A stretch of 45,165 bases of DNA, taken from assembly GCA_027625145.1 (NCBI GenBank), contig JAQBXK010000014.1, forward strand, positions 1 to 45,165, given 5' to 3'. A program made the position numbers and the translations under genes. Shown here piece after piece: positions 16,247 through 25,581 of this stretch (positions are counted from its first letter, which is position 1; every line of letters starts with the position of its first letter). The stretch is from Pseudomonadota bacterium. Its GTDB lineage: Bacteria > Pseudomonadota > Alphaproteobacteria > Puniceispirillales > Marisalimonadaceae. The notes beneath the pieces are model-generated. The model did not search any database, had not been told where the DNA came from, and saw nothing but the letters and a program-made list of their open reading frames with translations.

Positions 16247-18979
16247 ATGATATCTAACAAAAATACATATCCTAAATTTGTTCCAAAATCATCTAGTAAT
16301 CAATCTCAAATCAGAGCTTTGTTAGGTCCTACTAACACTGGAAAAACTCATTATGCGATGGAGAGAATGCTTGCTCATAATTCAGGAATGATTGGTTTTC
16401 CTCTAAGATTACTTGCAAGAGAAAATTATGATAAAGCTATTCTTCTAGCAGGGAAAGCTCAAGTTGCGCTAATTACTGGGGAAGAAAAAATCATACCTCC
16501 CGGAGCAAGATATTTTTGTTGTACCGTAGAAGCTATGCCAATGGAAAGGTCAGTGTCTTTTATGTCTATTGATGAAATTCAATTAGCTGGTGATAGAGAA
16601 AGAGGTCATGTTTTTACAGATAGAATTCTTAACGCCAGGGGCTCTGAAGAAACCATTTTTCTTGGCTCTGAAACTATTAGGCCATTATTACAAAAAATTG
16701 TACCTAGTTGTTCTATTGAAATAAGACCAAGATTATCAACTTTAAGTTATATTGGTGTAAAAAAAATTACTAAATTAAAGCCAAGATCAGCAATAGTTGC
16801 ATTCTCAATCCCAGAAGTTTACAGAATTGCAGAGTTAGTCAGAACTCAAAAAGGTGGAGCGGCAATTGTAATGGGAGCCTTGTCTCCTAGAACAAGAAAT
16901 TCTCAGATAGAGCTTTATCAGAATGGACAAGTCGATTACTTAATTGCTACTGATGCAATAGGTATGGGCTTAAATATGGATATTGATCATGTAGCGTTCG
17001 CTTCTGATATTAAGTTTGATGGTTCTATTCCTAGGCATCTTAACGCAGCTGAAATCGCGCAAATTGCAGGTCGTGCCGGCCGCCATAGTAAAAATGGATC
17101 ATTTGGAGTTGTTGATGATAGTCTAAAATTTGAAGAAGATACTATTGATCAAATTGAAAGTCATCTTTTCCCTCCATTGAGAAATATATGGTGGAGAAAT
17201 TCATTATTGGATTTTACTTCTTTGAATAATCTTATAAAGTCTCTTGATGTTTCTGCTCCATATAATTTTATGCGGAAAAAAGCTGATGCACTTGATACCC
17301 TTTCCTTAAGTAATTTATCAAAATTAAATTTTATTAAAGAAGAAGTTAATAACCAAGAAATATTAAGGTTGTTATGGGATGTATGTCAGATACCTGATTT
17401 CAGTAACTCTTTATCTGGAGTACATTTTAACTTGCTTGAAAAAACTTTCGAATTATTATTAAAAGGTAAGCTAGATAATGATTGGATTAATTCACAACTA
17501 AAAAGATTAAATAGATTTGATGGTGAGATTGACACGCTTCTAAATAGAATCTCTAATATAAGAACATGGACATTTATAACAAATAGAAAACATTGGACAA
17601 ACGATCCAGAATATTGGCAAGATCAAGCAAAAGGTATTGAAGACAAATTGTCAGATGAGTTGCACGACAGGTTAACACAAAGATTTGTTGATAAACGTAT
17701 CGTAATCCTAACTAAAAAATTGAAAGAACAAAATAATTTGGAAGCTATAGTAAAATTAGATGGAACTGTTTTTGTAGAAGGAGAGCAAGTAGGGATACTT
17801 AGTGGTTTTGATTTTGTCCCTACACTTTCAGAAGGTGAAAATGCAACTTTAATATTAAGTGCAGCAAGAAAGACTTTGCCAAAAGAAATAGAAAGACGAG
17901 TTAGAGAGTTATTAATGTCAGATGATGCTGCCTTTAAATTAAATGCGGATGGCTCTATTTCTTGGCAAAACAATAATATTGCAAAATTAACAGCTGGTGA
18001 AAATATATATTCTCCAAAAACAATTATAAAAAACTATGAACTTTTATCAATGGATCATATCAAACAAATTGAATTAAGGGTAATTGAAGCAGTTGAAAAA
18101 AATGTTAAAAAAACTTTATTTGAATCTTTTAATCTAGAAAATCCTAGTAAATCCAATGTTTTTAAAAGTCCAATAAATAAATCAATTAACGATACAATTA
18201 ATGCTGAAGTTGTAAATCATGATAAAGATGCCAAAATTGAAAGTTCTGAAAAGAATTTTGAGTTAAATTTATCAGGGAAAGCTATTGGAATTTCATATCA
18301 GGTTTATGAAGGCATGGGATCTGTAGCTACAAAAAGCTTATCTATGTCTGTTCAAAACTTAGATGAATCTGATAAAAGAAGCTTAGCTAAATTAGGTTTG
18401 AGATTAGGGATTGAAACTATATATCTACCTAATCTTTTGAAACCTGTTGCAATTAGTCTTCGAGGATTATTGTGGTCTATTTATAATAGTAATTTTCCTG
18501 AAACAGGTGTGCCTCCGGAAGGGCGTGTAGGTATTGTCATGGATATTGGTGTTCCTCATGAATATTATAGGGCAATTGGTTTTGTTCCATTAGGAAAGTT
18601 AGCATTAAGAGCTGATATCGCTGAAAGAATTTCAGCGTTAATAAGAACTGAAGCAAGGCTTGGAAGATTTAAAATTAACGAGGCGATGTTATCTATTGCA
18701 GGATCCACAAAAACTCAAATGGAAGATGTTTTATATGATTTAGGTTATATTAAAGTTGATGAAGAGCCATCAACTTTAGTTGATCAGATTCCAATTGCAA
18801 TTTTTGAACGTAAAAAAAAGATAATTAAAATAAAAAATAAATATCAAAAAACAAATGAAAATAAAAAAATAAAAGTCTCTAACGAAGAAATTAAAAATAA
18901 TTTTAAAGAAAAAAAGAAGGAAGTGCTTCCTGATCCTTTATCTCCATTTGCAGTTCTGAAGTCTTTGAAAGTAAAATAA
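16247..18979 (+). CDS. Suv3-like DEAD/DEAH-box RNA helicase
   Basis: Superfamily 2 helicase of the mitochondrial Suv3/degradosome type found across alphaproteobacteria. Walker A is GPTNTGKT (residues 27-34) and motif II is DEIQ (109-112). Motif VI lies in QIAGRAGRH. The long C-terminal part (from about residue 350) lacks known catalytic motifs and ends in a very lysine-rich tail (about 850-890), typical for RNA binding. 910 aa. The S4-domain gene starts five bases after the stop, and a ferredoxin and carD follow. This order is conserved in alphaproteobacteria. Confidence 0.93.
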   Translation: MISNKNTYPKFVPKSSSNQSQIRALLGPTNTGKTHYAMERMLAHNSGMIGFPLRLLARENYDKAILLAGKAQVALITGEEKIIPPGARYFCCTVEAMPMERSVSFMSIDEIQLAGDRERGHVFTDRILNARGSEETIFLGSETIRPLLQKIVPSCSIEIRPRLSTLSYIGVKKITKLKPRSAIVAFSIPEVYRIAELVRTQKGGAAIVMGALSPRTRNSQIELYQNGQVDYLIATDAIGMGLNMDIDHVAFASDIKFDGSIPRHLNAAEIAQIAGRAGRHSKNGSFGVVDDSLKFEEDTIDQIESHLFPPLRNIWWRNSLLDFTSLNNLIKSLDVSAPYNFMRKKADALDTLSLSNLSKLNFIKEEVNNQEILRLLWDVCQIPDFSNSLSGVHFNLLEKTFELLLKGKLDNDWINSQLKRLNRFDGEIDTLLNRISNIRTWTFITNRKHWTNDPEYWQDQAKGIEDKLSDELHDRLTQRFVDKRIVILTKKLKEQNNLEAIVKLDGTVFVEGEQVGILSGFDFVPTLSEGENATLILSAARKTLPKEIERRVRELLMSDDAAFKLNADGSISWQNNNIAKLTAGENIYSPKTIIKNYELLSMDHIKQIELRVIEAVEKNVKKTLFESFNLENPSKSNVFKSPINKSINDTINAEVVNHDKDAKIESSEKNFELNLSGKAIGISYQVYEGMGSVATKSLSMSVQNLDESDKRSLAKLGLRLGIETIYLPNLLKPVAISLRGLLWSIYNSNFPETGVPPEGRVGIVMDIGVPHEYYRAIGFVPLGKLALRADIAERISALIRTEARLGRFKINEAMLSIAGSTKTQMEDVLYDLGYIKVDEEPSTLVDQIPIAIFERKKKIIKIKNKYQKTNENKKIKVSNEEIKNNFKEKKKEVLPDPLSPFAVLKSLKVK

Positions 18980-18984
18980 TAATA

Positions 18985-19380
18985 ATGGCAGAAGACTTAT
19001 TAGAAAATAAAAACGTCAGGCTTGATTTGTTTTTATTCTATATTAGATTTTTTAAAACTAGAAGCTTATCAACAAAATATATTCGATCTAGTACAATAGA
19101 AATATCAGGTAAAGCAACTAAAAAACCACATAAATTGATTATGATAGGAAACGTTTTAACTATACCTAAAAATGATGAAATAAAAATTTTAAAGGTTATT
19201 GATATTCCAAGCAAAAGGGAATCTTTCTTAGATTCCTTGCTTTTTTATGAAGATTTAACTCTTCCAACAATACAAAAAATATCAAATATAAATAATAATA
19301 AAATTAAATTTTTAGATAGAGTCGGGCGTCCAACAAAACAAGAAAGACGTAAAATAGATAAGTTAATGGGTAGAGACTAA
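18985..19380 (+). CDS. S4-domain RNA-binding protein (Hsp15/HslR-like)
   Basis: A small basic protein (131 aa) with an N-terminal S4 RNA-binding fold. VRLDLFLFYIRFFKTRSL, then the IEISGKATKKPHKLIMIGNVLTI strand region, correspond to the HslR pattern RLDKWLWxARFFKTRS. Hsp15 in E. coli rescues stalled 50S subunits. The C-terminus has the basic VGRPTKQERRKIDKLMGRD, which is common in the family. Start ATG five bases after the helicase stop; likely coupled. Confidence 0.9.
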   Translation: MAEDLLENKNVRLDLFLFYIRFFKTRSLSTKYIRSSTIEISGKATKKPHKLIMIGNVLTIPKNDEIKILKVIDIPSKRESFLDSLLFYEDLTLPTIQKISNINNNKIKFLDRVGRPTKQERRKIDKLMGRD

Positions 19381-19463
19381 ATCATAAAAATTAGTTAATA
19401 TATGCTTCTTGTCATGAAAGCATTTGTGGTTTAAATATTAAACTTAAATATTTTGGAAAAATA

Positions 19464-19805
19464 ATGACATACATTGTTAATGATAATTGTATTAAGTGTA
19501 AGTATACTGATTGTGTTGAAGTTTGCCCTGTAGACTGCTTTTATGTTGGGGAGAATATGTTAGTAATCAATCCTGATGAATGTATTGATTGTGGAGTATG
19601 TGAGCCTGAATGTCCTGTAGATGCAATTCAAGCTGACACAGACCCAGGTGCTGAAAAGTGGCTTGAGCTAAATAAAGAAATGGCAGATGTTTGGCCTAAT
19701 ATAACAATGAAATTGGATCCTCCACCGGACGCTGATGATTATAGAGAAGTTAAAGATAAATACGAAAAATTTTTTTCTAATGAACCAGGTAATCCTGAAA
19801 AATAA
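19464..19805 (+). CDS. fdxA: 7Fe ferredoxin FdxA ([3Fe-4S][4Fe-4S])
   Basis: Low-potential electron carrier of the Azotobacter FdI type. The cysteine pattern C9, C17, C21, C40, C43, C46, C50 fits one [3Fe-4S] and one [4Fe-4S] cluster. Extra cysteines at 12 and 25 match the free ones of FdI. The C-terminal extension after residue 60, with its conserved PP(D)AD segment, is standard for the 113-aa alphaproteobacterial form. It sits between the S4 gene and carD, its usual neighbours. Confidence 0.96.
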   Translation: MTYIVNDNCIKCKYTDCVEVCPVDCFYVGENMLVINPDECIDCGVCEPECPVDAIQADTDPGAEKWLELNKEMADVWPNITMKLDPPPDADDYREVKDKYEKFFSNEPGNPEK

Positions 19806-19920
19806 GCCTTAATTAAATTCTTACGTCTACCTAGTGTTTTACTACAATTTGTGTTATATATAATATGTTGACAAAAATATTAGTCTGGAGTTTTTTTAAT
19901 TAAATATCAAATGATTTAAA

Positions 19921-19970
19921 TTAACTCTAATTAACTCTAATTAACTCTAATTAACTGATTTTAACTGCAA
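19921..19970 (+). repeat. five TTAACT motifs at exact 10-bp intervals upstream of carD
   Basis: TTAACT occurs at 19921, 19931, 19941, 19951 and 19961. The first three units are identical 10-mers (TTAACTCTAA); the last two diverge after TTAACT. The array lies 53-102 bases before the carD GTG, in a 217-base intergenic region that is otherwise plain A/T-rich sequence. Spacing of one helical turn places all copies on one DNA face, as for cooperative protein binding. It could equally be simple repeat slippage. Confidence 0.8.
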
Positions 19971-20022
19971 TTTCAATTTGCCATCAATGGTTATTAAATT
20001 CATAAATAAAAGGTAAAATATA

Positions 20023-20547
20023 GTGACTAAAAATCAAGATTTATCCAAAAAATTCATACCTGGTGACTTTGTTGTCTATCCTAGCCATGGAGTAGGGAAA
20101 ATCATAGGGACAGAAAAACGTAAAATTGAAGAAACAGAATTAGATTTATTAATTGTTCGATTTGAACATGAGAGAATGACATTAAGAGTTCCTTTAGGAA
20201 AAGCGGCTGAGTCTGGTTTAAGAACTTTATCAAGTAGAGTTCAAATGGATGAGGCTATAGTTAAATTAAAAGGTAAGCCTAAAGTTAGAAAAACAATGTG
20301 GTCAAGAAGAGCTCAAGAATATGAAACAAAAATTAATTCTGGGAGTCTTGTCTCTATTGCAGAAGTAGTAAGAGATTTATATCGTAAAGATGATCAGGGA
20401 GAACAATCTTATTCTGAACGTCAAATGTATCAAGCTGCATTGGAACGGTTAGCTAGTGAATTTGCTGCTGTAGAAGATACAGATAAGGATACGGCAGTTA
20501 TAAAGTTAGAAAATATTATTGATAATACTTCGGAAGAAACTGTCTAA
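20023..20547 (+). CDS. carD: CarD/CdnL-family RNA polymerase-binding transcription regulator
   Basis: CdnL-type global regulator that binds the RNA polymerase beta subunit and stabilises open complexes, notably at rRNA and growth-related promoters. The N-terminal RNA-polymerase-interacting domain has FIPGDFVVYPSHGVGKI (residues 11-27). The C-terminal helical DNA-binding part has the family's KVRKTMWSRRAQEYE and VRDLYR motifs. Length (174 aa) is typical. Start GTG with AAAGG about ten bases upstream. The phased repeat described above lies in its upstream region. Confidence 0.94.
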   Translation: MTKNQDLSKKFIPGDFVVYPSHGVGKIIGTEKRKIEETELDLLIVRFEHERMTLRVPLGKAAESGLRTLSSRVQMDEAIVKLKGKPKVRKTMWSRRAQEYETKINSGSLVSIAEVVRDLYRKDDQGEQSYSERQMYQAALERLASEFAAVEDTDKDTAVIKLENIIDNTSEETV

Positions 20548-20579
20548 AAAAGTAAACTTTAAAATAAATTATAATAAAA

Positions 20580-21524
20580 ATGTTAAATTTTAAAAATAAA
20601 TCTAATTTTTTTTTTGAATTATTAAATTCATATGATGATGATTATCTCGATGTAGGAGATGGTCATAAAATCTATTATGAACAATATGGAAATCCTCATG
20701 GTAAACCGGTTTTATTTTTGCATGGTGGCCCAGGCTCAGGCTGTTCTTCATTTCATAAGAGGTTTTTTGACCCTAAAGTTTTTAGGGTAATTTTTCTTGA
20801 TCAAAGAGGCTCTGGCAAAAGCATACCTTATGGTGAAATTGAAAATAATACTACTACTGCACTTATATCAGATATTGAAGACATTAGGCGGCATTTGAAT
20901 ATAGATAAATGGCTTATTTTTGGGGGGTCATGGGGAAGTACTTTGGGTATTTTATATGGTATTAATTTTCCTAAAAGATGCTTAGGTTTTATTTTAAGAG
21001 GTATATTTTTAGGAACAGTTGATGAGATCAATTGGTTTTTATATGATATGAAAAAATTCTTTCCAGAAGCTCATAATAAATTTATTTCATATGTTCCTCA
21101 AAATTATCGAGATAACATCCTTAAATGGTTTTATGAACAACTTAATTTAAAAAATAAAACAACTAGTTTAAAAGCAGCATCTGTATGGGCTGAGTATGAA
21201 AATTCTTGTTCAACGCTTGGTTATGTGGAACGTCCAATATCTGGTGAAAATGCATTAGCGATTGCAAAAATAGAATCTCACTATTTTGTTAATAATTGTT
21301 TTATTAACGATAATTTTATTAAAGAAAACATAAAAAAAATTGTAAACATACCGGCTATAATTATCCAAGGAAGGCATGATGTGATTTGTCCGCCATTTAG
21401 TGCATTTGATATTGCTAAAATTTGGCGTATGGCCTCAATTGAAATTATAGATGATGCTGGTCATTCTGCTTTTGAAGAACAAGTAGCCAGGAAATTAATT
21501 AATGCACTTTATATGTTTAAGTAA
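20580..21524 (+). CDS. pip: proline iminopeptidase (alpha/beta hydrolase, peptidase S33)
   Basis: Cleaves N-terminal proline from peptides. The alpha/beta hydrolase features are complete: oxyanion motif HGGPGSG (48-54), LDQRGSGKS, nucleophile elbow GGSWGS (S117), acid D267 in GRHD and H295 in DDAGHS. Length (314 aa) matches the proteobacterial enzyme. It begins 32 bases after carD. Confidence 0.93.
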   Translation: MLNFKNKSNFFFELLNSYDDDYLDVGDGHKIYYEQYGNPHGKPVLFLHGGPGSGCSSFHKRFFDPKVFRVIFLDQRGSGKSIPYGEIENNTTTALISDIEDIRRHLNIDKWLIFGGSWGSTLGILYGINFPKRCLGFILRGIFLGTVDEINWFLYDMKKFFPEAHNKFISYVPQNYRDNILKWFYEQLNLKNKTTSLKAASVWAEYENSCSTLGYVERPISGENALAIAKIESHYFVNNCFINDNFIKENIKKIVNIPAIIIQGRHDVICPPFSAFDIAKIWRMASIEIIDDAGHSAFEEQVARKLINALYMFK

Positions 21525-21541
21525 TTAATTGATTAAATTGA

Positions 21542-21562
21542 TATGAAAAGCTAGGTTTCATA
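21542..21562 (+). terminator. possible hairpin after pip
   Basis: TATGAAA (21542-21548) and TTTCATA (21556-21562) form a perfect 7-bp stem with a 7-base loop, 17 bases after the pip stop. No clean T-run follows, so termination is only a possibility. Confidence 0.3.
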
Positions 21563-21624
21563 AACTATTTTAGATTATATTATGACAATTAATTTTAACT
21601 TAATTTTATATAGGTAGAGTTTTA

Positions 21625-21876
21625 ATGAATATTGATAAGGTTTTAGAAAAAATGACATTTGAAGATGCGATGAATGAGTTAGAAAATATTGTTAATGCAC
21701 TTGATAAAGGAGATATATCTCTTGATAAAGCAATTGCTGCATATGACAGAGGTTCTAAACTAAAAGATCATTGTGAAAAAAAACTTAATGAAGCAAAAAT
21801 GAAAGTTGAAACAATTCAAATGTCAGAGAATCAAGAATTGATTTTAAATAAAGCAAATTCACTTAATCCTGAATAA
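21625..21876 (+). CDS. xseB: exodeoxyribonuclease VII small subunit
   Basis: Small helical subunit of the single-strand nuclease ExoVII. The family motif FEDAMNELENIVNALDKGDISLDKAI spans residues 11-36, followed by the YDRGSKLKDHCEKKL helix. 83 aa, as usual. It starts the isoprenoid cluster (xseB-ispA-dxs-tlyA), an order common in proteobacteria. xseA is not in this window. Confidence 0.95.
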   Translation: MNIDKVLEKMTFEDAMNELENIVNALDKGDISLDKAIAAYDRGSKLKDHCEKKLNEAKMKVETIQMSENQELILNKANSLNPE

Positions 21877-21905
21877 TATAAAATTCTAATTAATTGAGTG
21901 CTTAA

Positions 21906-22823
21906 ATGAATAATATTTTAAATTTAGTAAATAAAAACTCTTATGAAATAGATAAATTTCTAAATAATAATCTTCCAAATGGTAATGGTTTGGATTCAAG
22001 ATTATTTGAAGCAATGAGATATTCCTCTATAAATGGAGGAAAAAAAATCAGATCTTTTTTAGTAATGGAAGCAAGTCGCTTTTTAAGCGTAATTAATAAT
22101 AAACCAATAATTAAAGATCAATATTTTGAGTTAATTGCTGTAGCATCTGCAATTGAAGCGGTTCATTGTTATTCTCTAATTCATGATGATTTGCCAGCAA
22201 TGGATGACTCTCCTTTGCGAAGAGGAAAAGCTGCAAGTCATATTAAATTTGATCAATATACAGCGGTGCTTGCTGGAGATGCCCTCCAAAGTTGGGCTTT
22301 TCAGATTATAGCAGATCCGATTTATATTAAAGATGTTCAAAAAAGATCTTCTATTAGCTTATTAGTTGCCAAAACTATCGGTGCAATGGGCATGGCTGGT
22401 GGCCAACAAGCCGATATGGAATCAAGTAACAACGATAGTTTAAATTTAGAAGAAATAGAATGGATTCAAAATCGTAAAACAGGAGCATTAATATCGTGTT
22501 GTGTTCATATTGCAGCGATTATGTCAGATGCAACCGAAGATCAAAAAAATGCTCTTATTAATTATGCTAATAATCTTGGTTTAGCTTTTCAGATAGCAGA
22601 TGATTTACTAGATGTTAACGGAGATGAAAGTATTATTGGAAAACCTATTATGCAAGACAATCAAAATAAAACATCAAATTTTGTTACAATTTTAGGAATT
22701 AAAAGTGCCCAAAAAAAAGCGATTGAAGTATCTGAAAAAGCAATAAATTCTATTAAAAATTATGAAAATGGAATAGAAAATCTTGTATCTTTAGCTAAAT
22801 ATACTGTAAACAGAAATTACTAA
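21906..22823 (+). CDS. ispA: polyprenyl (farnesyl) diphosphate synthase IspA
   Basis: Condenses IPP with DMAPP/GPP to make farnesyl diphosphate. The first aspartate-rich motif is DDLPAMDD, followed by SPLRRGK; the second lies in QIADDLLD. The NGGKKIR segment binds substrate diphosphate. 305 aa, normal for IspA. It sits 29 bases after xseB and 40 before dxs, in the expected operon. Confidence 0.95.
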   Translation: MNNILNLVNKNSYEIDKFLNNNLPNGNGLDSRLFEAMRYSSINGGKKIRSFLVMEASRFLSVINNKPIIKDQYFELIAVASAIEAVHCYSLIHDDLPAMDDSPLRRGKAASHIKFDQYTAVLAGDALQSWAFQIIADPIYIKDVQKRSSISLLVAKTIGAMGMAGGQQADMESSNNDSLNLEEIEWIQNRKTGALISCCVHIAAIMSDATEDQKNALINYANNLGLAFQIADDLLDVNGDESIIGKPIMQDNQNKTSNFVTILGIKSAQKKAIEVSEKAINSIKNYENGIENLVSLAKYTVNRNY

Positions 22824-22863
22824 TTTAAAAATACTTTACTTGTTGCAGGTTTAACGTTAATTA

Positions 22864-24810
22864 ATGGCTAATAAAGATAAAAAAAGAGGATCAACTTCAA
22901 TGCTTGATCAGATTAATAGTCCTGATGATTTGAAATTTATTTCAATAGATGATCTTGAAACTTTATCTTCAGAATTACGCTCTGATATGATTGACATTGT
23001 TTCTAAAACAGGAGGTCATCTTGGAGCAGGATTAGGTGTTGTTGAGCTTGCTGTGGCAATACATTATGTTTTTGATACTCCTGATGATCGTTTAATATGG
23101 GATGTTGGTCACCAGGCCTATCCTCATAAAATTTTAACAGGCAGAAGAGATGAAATGTACTCCTTAAGAAAAGCTAAAGGCCTTTCAGGATTTACTAAGA
23201 GATCTGAGTCTAAATATGATCCATTTGGAGCAGGACATTCTTCTACATCAATTTCCGCAGCCTTAGGGATGGCTGTAGCAAGAGATAAATTAGGTAAATC
23301 AAATAACGTTATAGCAGTAATTGGTGATGGTGCAATGAGTGCCGGAATGGCTTATGAAGCTATGAATAATGCTGGATCTATTAATACTAAATTACTTATA
23401 ATTCTTAACGATAACGATATGTCTATAGCACCTGCTGTTGGTGCATTAAGTAATTACTTGTCAAATGTTGTTTCAAGTCGTCCTTTTAATAACGTTAGAG
23501 AAATTGCTAAACAAATGGTTAATTTATTTCCAAAGGAAATAGGAGAAACAGCTAAACGAGCGGAAAATTTAGCACGTACCTTTTTAGGTTCTTCTGAAGG
23601 AACAATATTTAGTCAAATGGGTATGCATTACTTGGGTCCGATTGATGGTCATGATGTTAAATCTATGGTCAAAATATTAGAAAATTTAAAAAATGATCCT
23701 CATGATGGTCCAGTTTTATTACATGTTGTTACTGAGAAGGGGAAAGGACATCCTTTTTCAAAAAATTCCCATGAAAAGTATCATGCCGTTTCTGAATTTA
23801 ATTTAATAACTGGAGATTCGGTTAAATCAGTTTCTAATGCCCCTACATATACTAATGTTTTTTCAGATACATTATGTAAAATAAGCGAAAAAGATAAAAA
23901 AATTATTGCTGTTACAGCAGCAATGCCTTCTGGAACTGGATTAAGTAAATTTGCAGATAAATTTCAAGATAGATTTTTTGATGTTGGTATTGCTGAACAG
24001 CATGCGGTTACGTTTGCTGCTGGTATGGCAGCAGAGGGATTAAAGCCATATGTTGTTATTTATTCTACGTTTTTACAACGTGCTTATGATCAAGTGATAC
24101 ATGATGTAGTTATTCAAAAATTACCAGTAAAATTTATGATGGACCGAGCAGGATTTGTTGGAGCAGATGGAGCGACACATGCGGGCTCATTTGATTTAGC
24201 CTATCTTTGTTGTTTGCCTGGTGTAGTTGTTATGGCACCAAGCAATGAAGCTGAGTTAGCTGACATGATATTTACGTCTTCAACTTATAATGATGGGCCT
24301 ATTTTTTGTAGATACCCTAGAGGTGAAGGAGAAGGTGTAGACATTCCTGAAACACCTAAAGTTATTGAGATTGGTAAAGGTAAAATAGTTAGAGAAGGAA
24401 AGGACGTCGCTATTTTAGCATTGGGCACTAGGGTAGGTGCGGCGTTATCAGCTTCAGATATTTTAAGTGTGAAGGGTTATTCTATAACTGTTGCTGATGC
24501 TCGTTTTGCAAAGCCAATTGATACTAAATTACTAGAAGATTTATGGAAAAATCATTCAGTATTAATTATAATAGAAGAAGGTTCTGCAGGAGGATTTAGC
24601 TCACATTGTTTACATTATTTATCTTCTAACGATATGTTAAGTAATACAAATAAATCAATAAAGTGTTTAACTATGCCAGATAATTTTCAAGATCATGCTT
24701 CTCAAAGTGCTCAATTAAAAGAAGCAGGGTTGGATGTTGATGGTTTAATTAAAACTATAGATAAAATATATCCTCTTTCTAATTTAAATAGAAACAGTAT
24801 TAATAAGTAA
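22864..24810 (+). CDS. dxs: 1-deoxy-D-xylulose-5-phosphate synthase
   Basis: First enzyme of the MEP isoprenoid pathway: pyruvate plus glyceraldehyde 3-phosphate to DXP, ThDP-dependent. It has GAGHSSTSISAALGMA near the N-terminus, the ThDP motif GDGAMSAGMAYEAMNNAG, the catalytic-glutamate region in the DVGIAEQHAVT motif, and the transketolase C-domain. 648 aa from the first ATG. An internal ATG at 22900 (preceded by AGAGGA, giving MLDQINSPDDL) matches the family start better and would remove 12 residues. Confidence 0.96.
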   Translation: MANKDKKRGSTSMLDQINSPDDLKFISIDDLETLSSELRSDMIDIVSKTGGHLGAGLGVVELAVAIHYVFDTPDDRLIWDVGHQAYPHKILTGRRDEMYSLRKAKGLSGFTKRSESKYDPFGAGHSSTSISAALGMAVARDKLGKSNNVIAVIGDGAMSAGMAYEAMNNAGSINTKLLIILNDNDMSIAPAVGALSNYLSNVVSSRPFNNVREIAKQMVNLFPKEIGETAKRAENLARTFLGSSEGTIFSQMGMHYLGPIDGHDVKSMVKILENLKNDPHDGPVLLHVVTEKGKGHPFSKNSHEKYHAVSEFNLITGDSVKSVSNAPTYTNVFSDTLCKISEKDKKIIAVTAAMPSGTGLSKFADKFQDRFFDVGIAEQHAVTFAAGMAAEGLKPYVVIYSTFLQRAYDQVIHDVVIQKLPVKFMMDRAGFVGADGATHAGSFDLAYLCCLPGVVVMAPSNEAELADMIFTSSTYNDGPIFCRYPRGEGEGVDIPETPKVIEIGKGKIVREGKDVAILALGTRVGAALSASDILSVKGYSITVADARFAKPIDTKLLEDLWKNHSVLIIIEEGSAGGFSSHCLHYLSSNDMLSNTNKSIKCLTMPDNFQDHASQSAQLKEAGLDVDGLIKTIDKIYPLSNLNRNSINK

Positions 24811-24876
24811 ATTTGAAAATTATTATTCTAGGATTTCGATATCAAAAAAGAACGTATTGATAAACTTCTTATTTCA

Positions 24877-25578
24877 ATGGGATTAGCTAAAAGCAGAGAG
24901 CAGGCCAATTCTATGCTTATGGCAGGTATGGTTTTTTTAGATACAAAACGACTAGATAAACCAGGTCAACAAGTTCCTGTAGAATCCAATATAGAAATTA
25001 AAGGTAAAAAGCATCCATGGGTGTCAAGAGGTGGCTTAAAGTTAGAAAAAGCTATTTTAGAGTTTCACTTAAATTGTAAATCAATTATTGCACTTGATAT
25101 TGGTGCAAGTACAGGTGGTTTTACAGATGTGTTATTAACTCATGGTGCAGAAAAGGTCTATGCTGTTGACGTTGGTCATGGTCAGTTAGATTGGAAGTTA
25201 AGGCAAGATAAGAGAGTAGTTGTAAAAGAAAAAATAAATGCTCGTTATTTATCTGATGAAGTTATTAACGAGCCATTAGATGCGGTTGTTTGTGATGCTT
25301 CATTTATCTCACTCAAAAAAATTCTACCGGCAGGGCTTGGTTTTTTAAAAAGTAATGGTTGGCTAGCAGCTCTAATTAAACCACAGTTTGAAGTGGGTAA
25401 AGGATTAGTTGGTAAAGGTGGTGTAGTAAGAGACGAACAATTGCATAAAAATGTTATAAATGACATTGAGTTGTGGATTAAAACAGAAGTAAACATGAAT
25501 TTACTAGGTGTAACCGAAAGCCCCGTGCTTGGACCAAGTGGTAATAAAGAGTTTGTAATTGTTGCAACTAAAAAATAG
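24877..25578 (+). CDS. tlyA: TlyA-family RNA 2'-O-methyltransferase (S4 plus FtsJ-like domains)
   Basis: N-terminal S4 RNA-binding domain followed by a Rossmann methyltransferase: SAM motif LDIGASTGGFTD, then VDVGHGQLDW, VCDASFISL and LIKPQFE. TlyA methylates ribosomal RNA ribose in mycobacteria; related genes follow dxs in many proteobacteria. The coordinates begin at the first standard start codon (ATG 24877), which cuts the S4 domain. The frame is open upstream to 24832 and encodes the missing family start (KKERIDKLLIS). AGGA at 24830-24833 lies seven bases before an ATC codon at 24841, so translation probably starts there, giving about 245 aa. No in-frame ATG, GTG or TTG exists between the upstream stop and 24877. 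Confidence 0.9.
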   Translation: MGLAKSREQANSMLMAGMVFLDTKRLDKPGQQVPVESNIEIKGKKHPWVSRGGLKLEKAILEFHLNCKSIIALDIGASTGGFTDVLLTHGAEKVYAVDVGHGQLDWKLRQDKRVVVKEKINARYLSDEVINEPLDAVVCDASFISLKKILPAGLGFLKSNGWLAALIKPQFEVGKGLVGKGGVVRDEQLHKNVINDIELWIKTEVNMNLLGVTESPVLGPSGNKEFVIVATKK

Positions 25579-25581
25579 AAA

